Origin: Clostridia bacterium
Lineage (GTDB): Bacteria > Bacillota > Clostridia > Christensenellales > Borkfalkiaceae
Assembly: GCA_017462985.1 (NCBI GenBank)
Contig: JAFTQB010000021.1
Coordinates: 1-43,789 of the forward strand
DNA: 43,789 nucleotides
Reading direction: 5' to 3'
Of the stretch, positions 42,785 to 43,789 are shown one piece after another; within the stretch, counting starts at the first letter, position 1, and each line of letters begins with the position of its first letter. The notes under the pieces are model-generated. The model saw only the letters and a program-made list of their open reading frames with translations, searched no databases and was not told the DNA's origin. The position numbers and the translations under genes are program-made.

Positions 42785-42839
42785 GGTATGGAGTGGGGGA
42801 ACAATCGTATTTTAAGTTTTTGGTTGAGAAAGTTGAACC

Positions 42840-43169
42840 TTAATCGTAGACCAATTCTGCATAATAAAAGTATCCCCACATCCAACCGTATTTTTCATAA
42901 AGAATATAAAACGGATCATCTTTAGGGGGATTATTTCCATCATCTGTATTGTAAGCACTAACTTCTAAATCAATCAAATCTTCTAACAATATTTCCATTT
43001 CTTCTTCAGTTAAGTCAACGCGAACGATACACGGGGCAGACTTACAAAAACCAAGTCTTTCCAACGCGTCATCGCATTCCACTAAAATCAATTTGATATT
43101 TGGACGAAATTCAGTCAATGCTGTTTTTAATCTTTCGTATTCAGCTTTCGTTATTTGTAATTTATACAT
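42840..43169 (-). CDS. Hypothetical protein (109 aa), AT-rich
   Basis: I do not recognise this family. A 109-aa soluble, acidic protein: a short beta/alpha start (MYKLQITKAEYERLKTAL), an acidic centre (VDLTEEEMEILLEDLIDLEVSAYN) and a C-terminus rich in aromatics (YEKYGWMWGYFYYAE). I use the ATG at 43169, after the stop of the upstream gene; the frame also opens at a TTG at 43178 that overlaps it. Codon use is clearly more AT-rich than the biosynthetic genes. Size, acidity and pairing with another small unknown gene resemble immunity-type proteins, but that is only a resemblance. Confidence 0.7.
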   Translation of the reverse strand: MYKLQITKAEYERLKTALTEFRPNIKLILVECDDALERLGFCKSAPCIVRVDLTEEEMEILLEDLIDLEVSAYNTDDGNNPPKDDPFYILYEKYGWMWGYFYYAELVYD

Positions 43170-43174
43170 AATTC

Positions 43175-43738
43175 TCAATCAATATCGTGATATTTGCAAG
43201 CAAGGCAAATATCACGAAAATGGGGCTTTGCTTTTGCTTTTTCGGGTAAAATTCTATCAGGCTTAAACATTCTTTCTGCAACCATTGAATACTCATAACA
43301 ATGATCGCTGATAATATCTTCTCCGTCCATCAAAGGACACGGTCTGTCTTTACCGATCAAATTCCATAGTACACTTTTAAACAGAGTTTCATCATCGTAA
43401 AACAGATACAAGGATCTGTCTCTATTATTGCAACGAGTTTCCATTTCTAAAGAGAATATAAAATCGTCTTTGTTTTCATAGCCCGTTGTCAGAATATCAA
43501 ACTGAAAATTGGCTTCCCCCGCAATGGTATCAAAAATTAAATGCCATACATTTTCTTTGCTACCGTAAAAAAAGACTTCTTCGCAACCTGCTTTTGCTAA
43601 GGATAAGGCAATCTGTTTAATCAATTTTTCATTGTCTGTATTTTCACAAATAAAAAAGCCGATCACTCGATTTTCTTTTATAGACAGGGAAAGATTGTTT
43701 TCAAGTTTTATACAATTTATCCAATATAAAGATTTCAT
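43175..43738 (-). CDS. Hypothetical protein (187 aa), AT-rich
   Basis: I do not recognise this family. A soluble 187-aa protein with mixed alpha/beta pattern and nine cysteines, two of them near the C-terminus in DICLACKYHDID. It has no signal peptide or membrane segment. AGGAT precedes the ATG, and it is complete within the window. The stop lies 5 nt before the next gene's ATG, so the two are an operon. AT-rich codon use matches its neighbour and differs from the rest of the window, consistent with recent acquisition. Confidence 0.72.
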   Translation of the reverse strand: MKSLYWINCIKLENNLSLSIKENRVIGFFICENTDNEKLIKQIALSLAKAGCEEVFFYGSKENVWHLIFDTIAGEANFQFDILTTGYENKDDFIFSLEMETRCNNRDRSLYLFYDDETLFKSVLWNLIGKDRPCPLMDGEDIISDHCYEYSMVAERMFKPDRILPEKAKAKPHFRDICLACKYHDID

Positions 43739-43789
43739 TTTTATCCTAATAAAGTTGTTGCTGTTTCTATGATTTTTTTCACTTTCAAA

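Overview
The window reads as a chromosome segment from an anaerobic, low-to-intermediate GC Bacillota, most likely a Clostridia (inference). The signs are AGGAGG-type ribosome binding sites, TTGACA-N17-TATAAT promoters, two tRNA-sensing T-box leaders, a tandem glycine riboswitch, a Re-type citrate synthase, a clostridial NfnAB transhydrogenase and a YerC-type TrpR relative. No tRNA, rRNA, CRISPR array, transposase or phage structural gene is visible.

Layout. (1) 1-630: a small divergent module, a 73-aa protein of unknown function on the minus strand facing a 69-aa XRE/Cro-type repressor on the plus strand, with three operators between them. (2) 635-1283: an interspersed hairpin repeat, then a promoter, tandem glycine riboswitch and terminator controlling an AgcS alanine/glycine symporter (1304-2905). 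(3) 3052-17600: ilvE, then a leucine-type T-box and the operon leuA-ilvB-ilvN-ilvC-ilvD-leuC-leuD-SGNH hydrolase-leuB-DUF815 ATPase-ilvA-ridA, which holds every enzyme for valine, leucine and isoleucine. (4) 17858-25340: Re-citrate synthase, aconitase and isocitrate dehydrogenase (2-oxoglutarate supply), then cysK, cysE and asnA. (5) 25419-26020: a second copy of the module, in the same orientation. (6) 26049-27848: a tryptophan T-box and a stand-alone trpB2. (7) 28215-31041: a polar amino acid ABC transporter whose binding protein has its two lobes in permuted order, plus yerC. (8) 31104-36307: proB-proA-proC and serC-serA. (9) 36311-39833: a MATE exporter facing a QueG-like iron-sulfur protein and a CPA2-type antiporter. 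(10) 39956-42726: a second hairpin repeat and nfnA-nfnB. (11) 42840-43738: two AT-rich hypothetical genes.

How it fits together. About 41 kb is almost entirely amino acid supply: Ile, Val, Leu, 2-oxoglutarate (Glu precursor), Cys, Asn, Trp (from indole), Pro and Ser, with uptake of Gly/Ala and another amino acid, and NfnAB to supply NADPH. Two homologous 2-oxoacid chain-extension cassettes (leuA/leuCD/leuB and Re-citrate synthase/aconitase/IDH) lie about 3 kb apart. Regulation is mostly RNA-based (glycine riboswitch, Leu and Trp T-boxes).

The observations I would follow first are: the circularly permuted solute-binding protein (28382-29248); the two XRE modules, whose recognition helices and operators have diverged together while everything else stayed nearly identical; the composite repeat of hairpins separated by a constant GTGAATT/AATTCAC motif; and the habit of placing a promoter -35 box inside an inverted repeat, in three cases a terminator-like hairpin.
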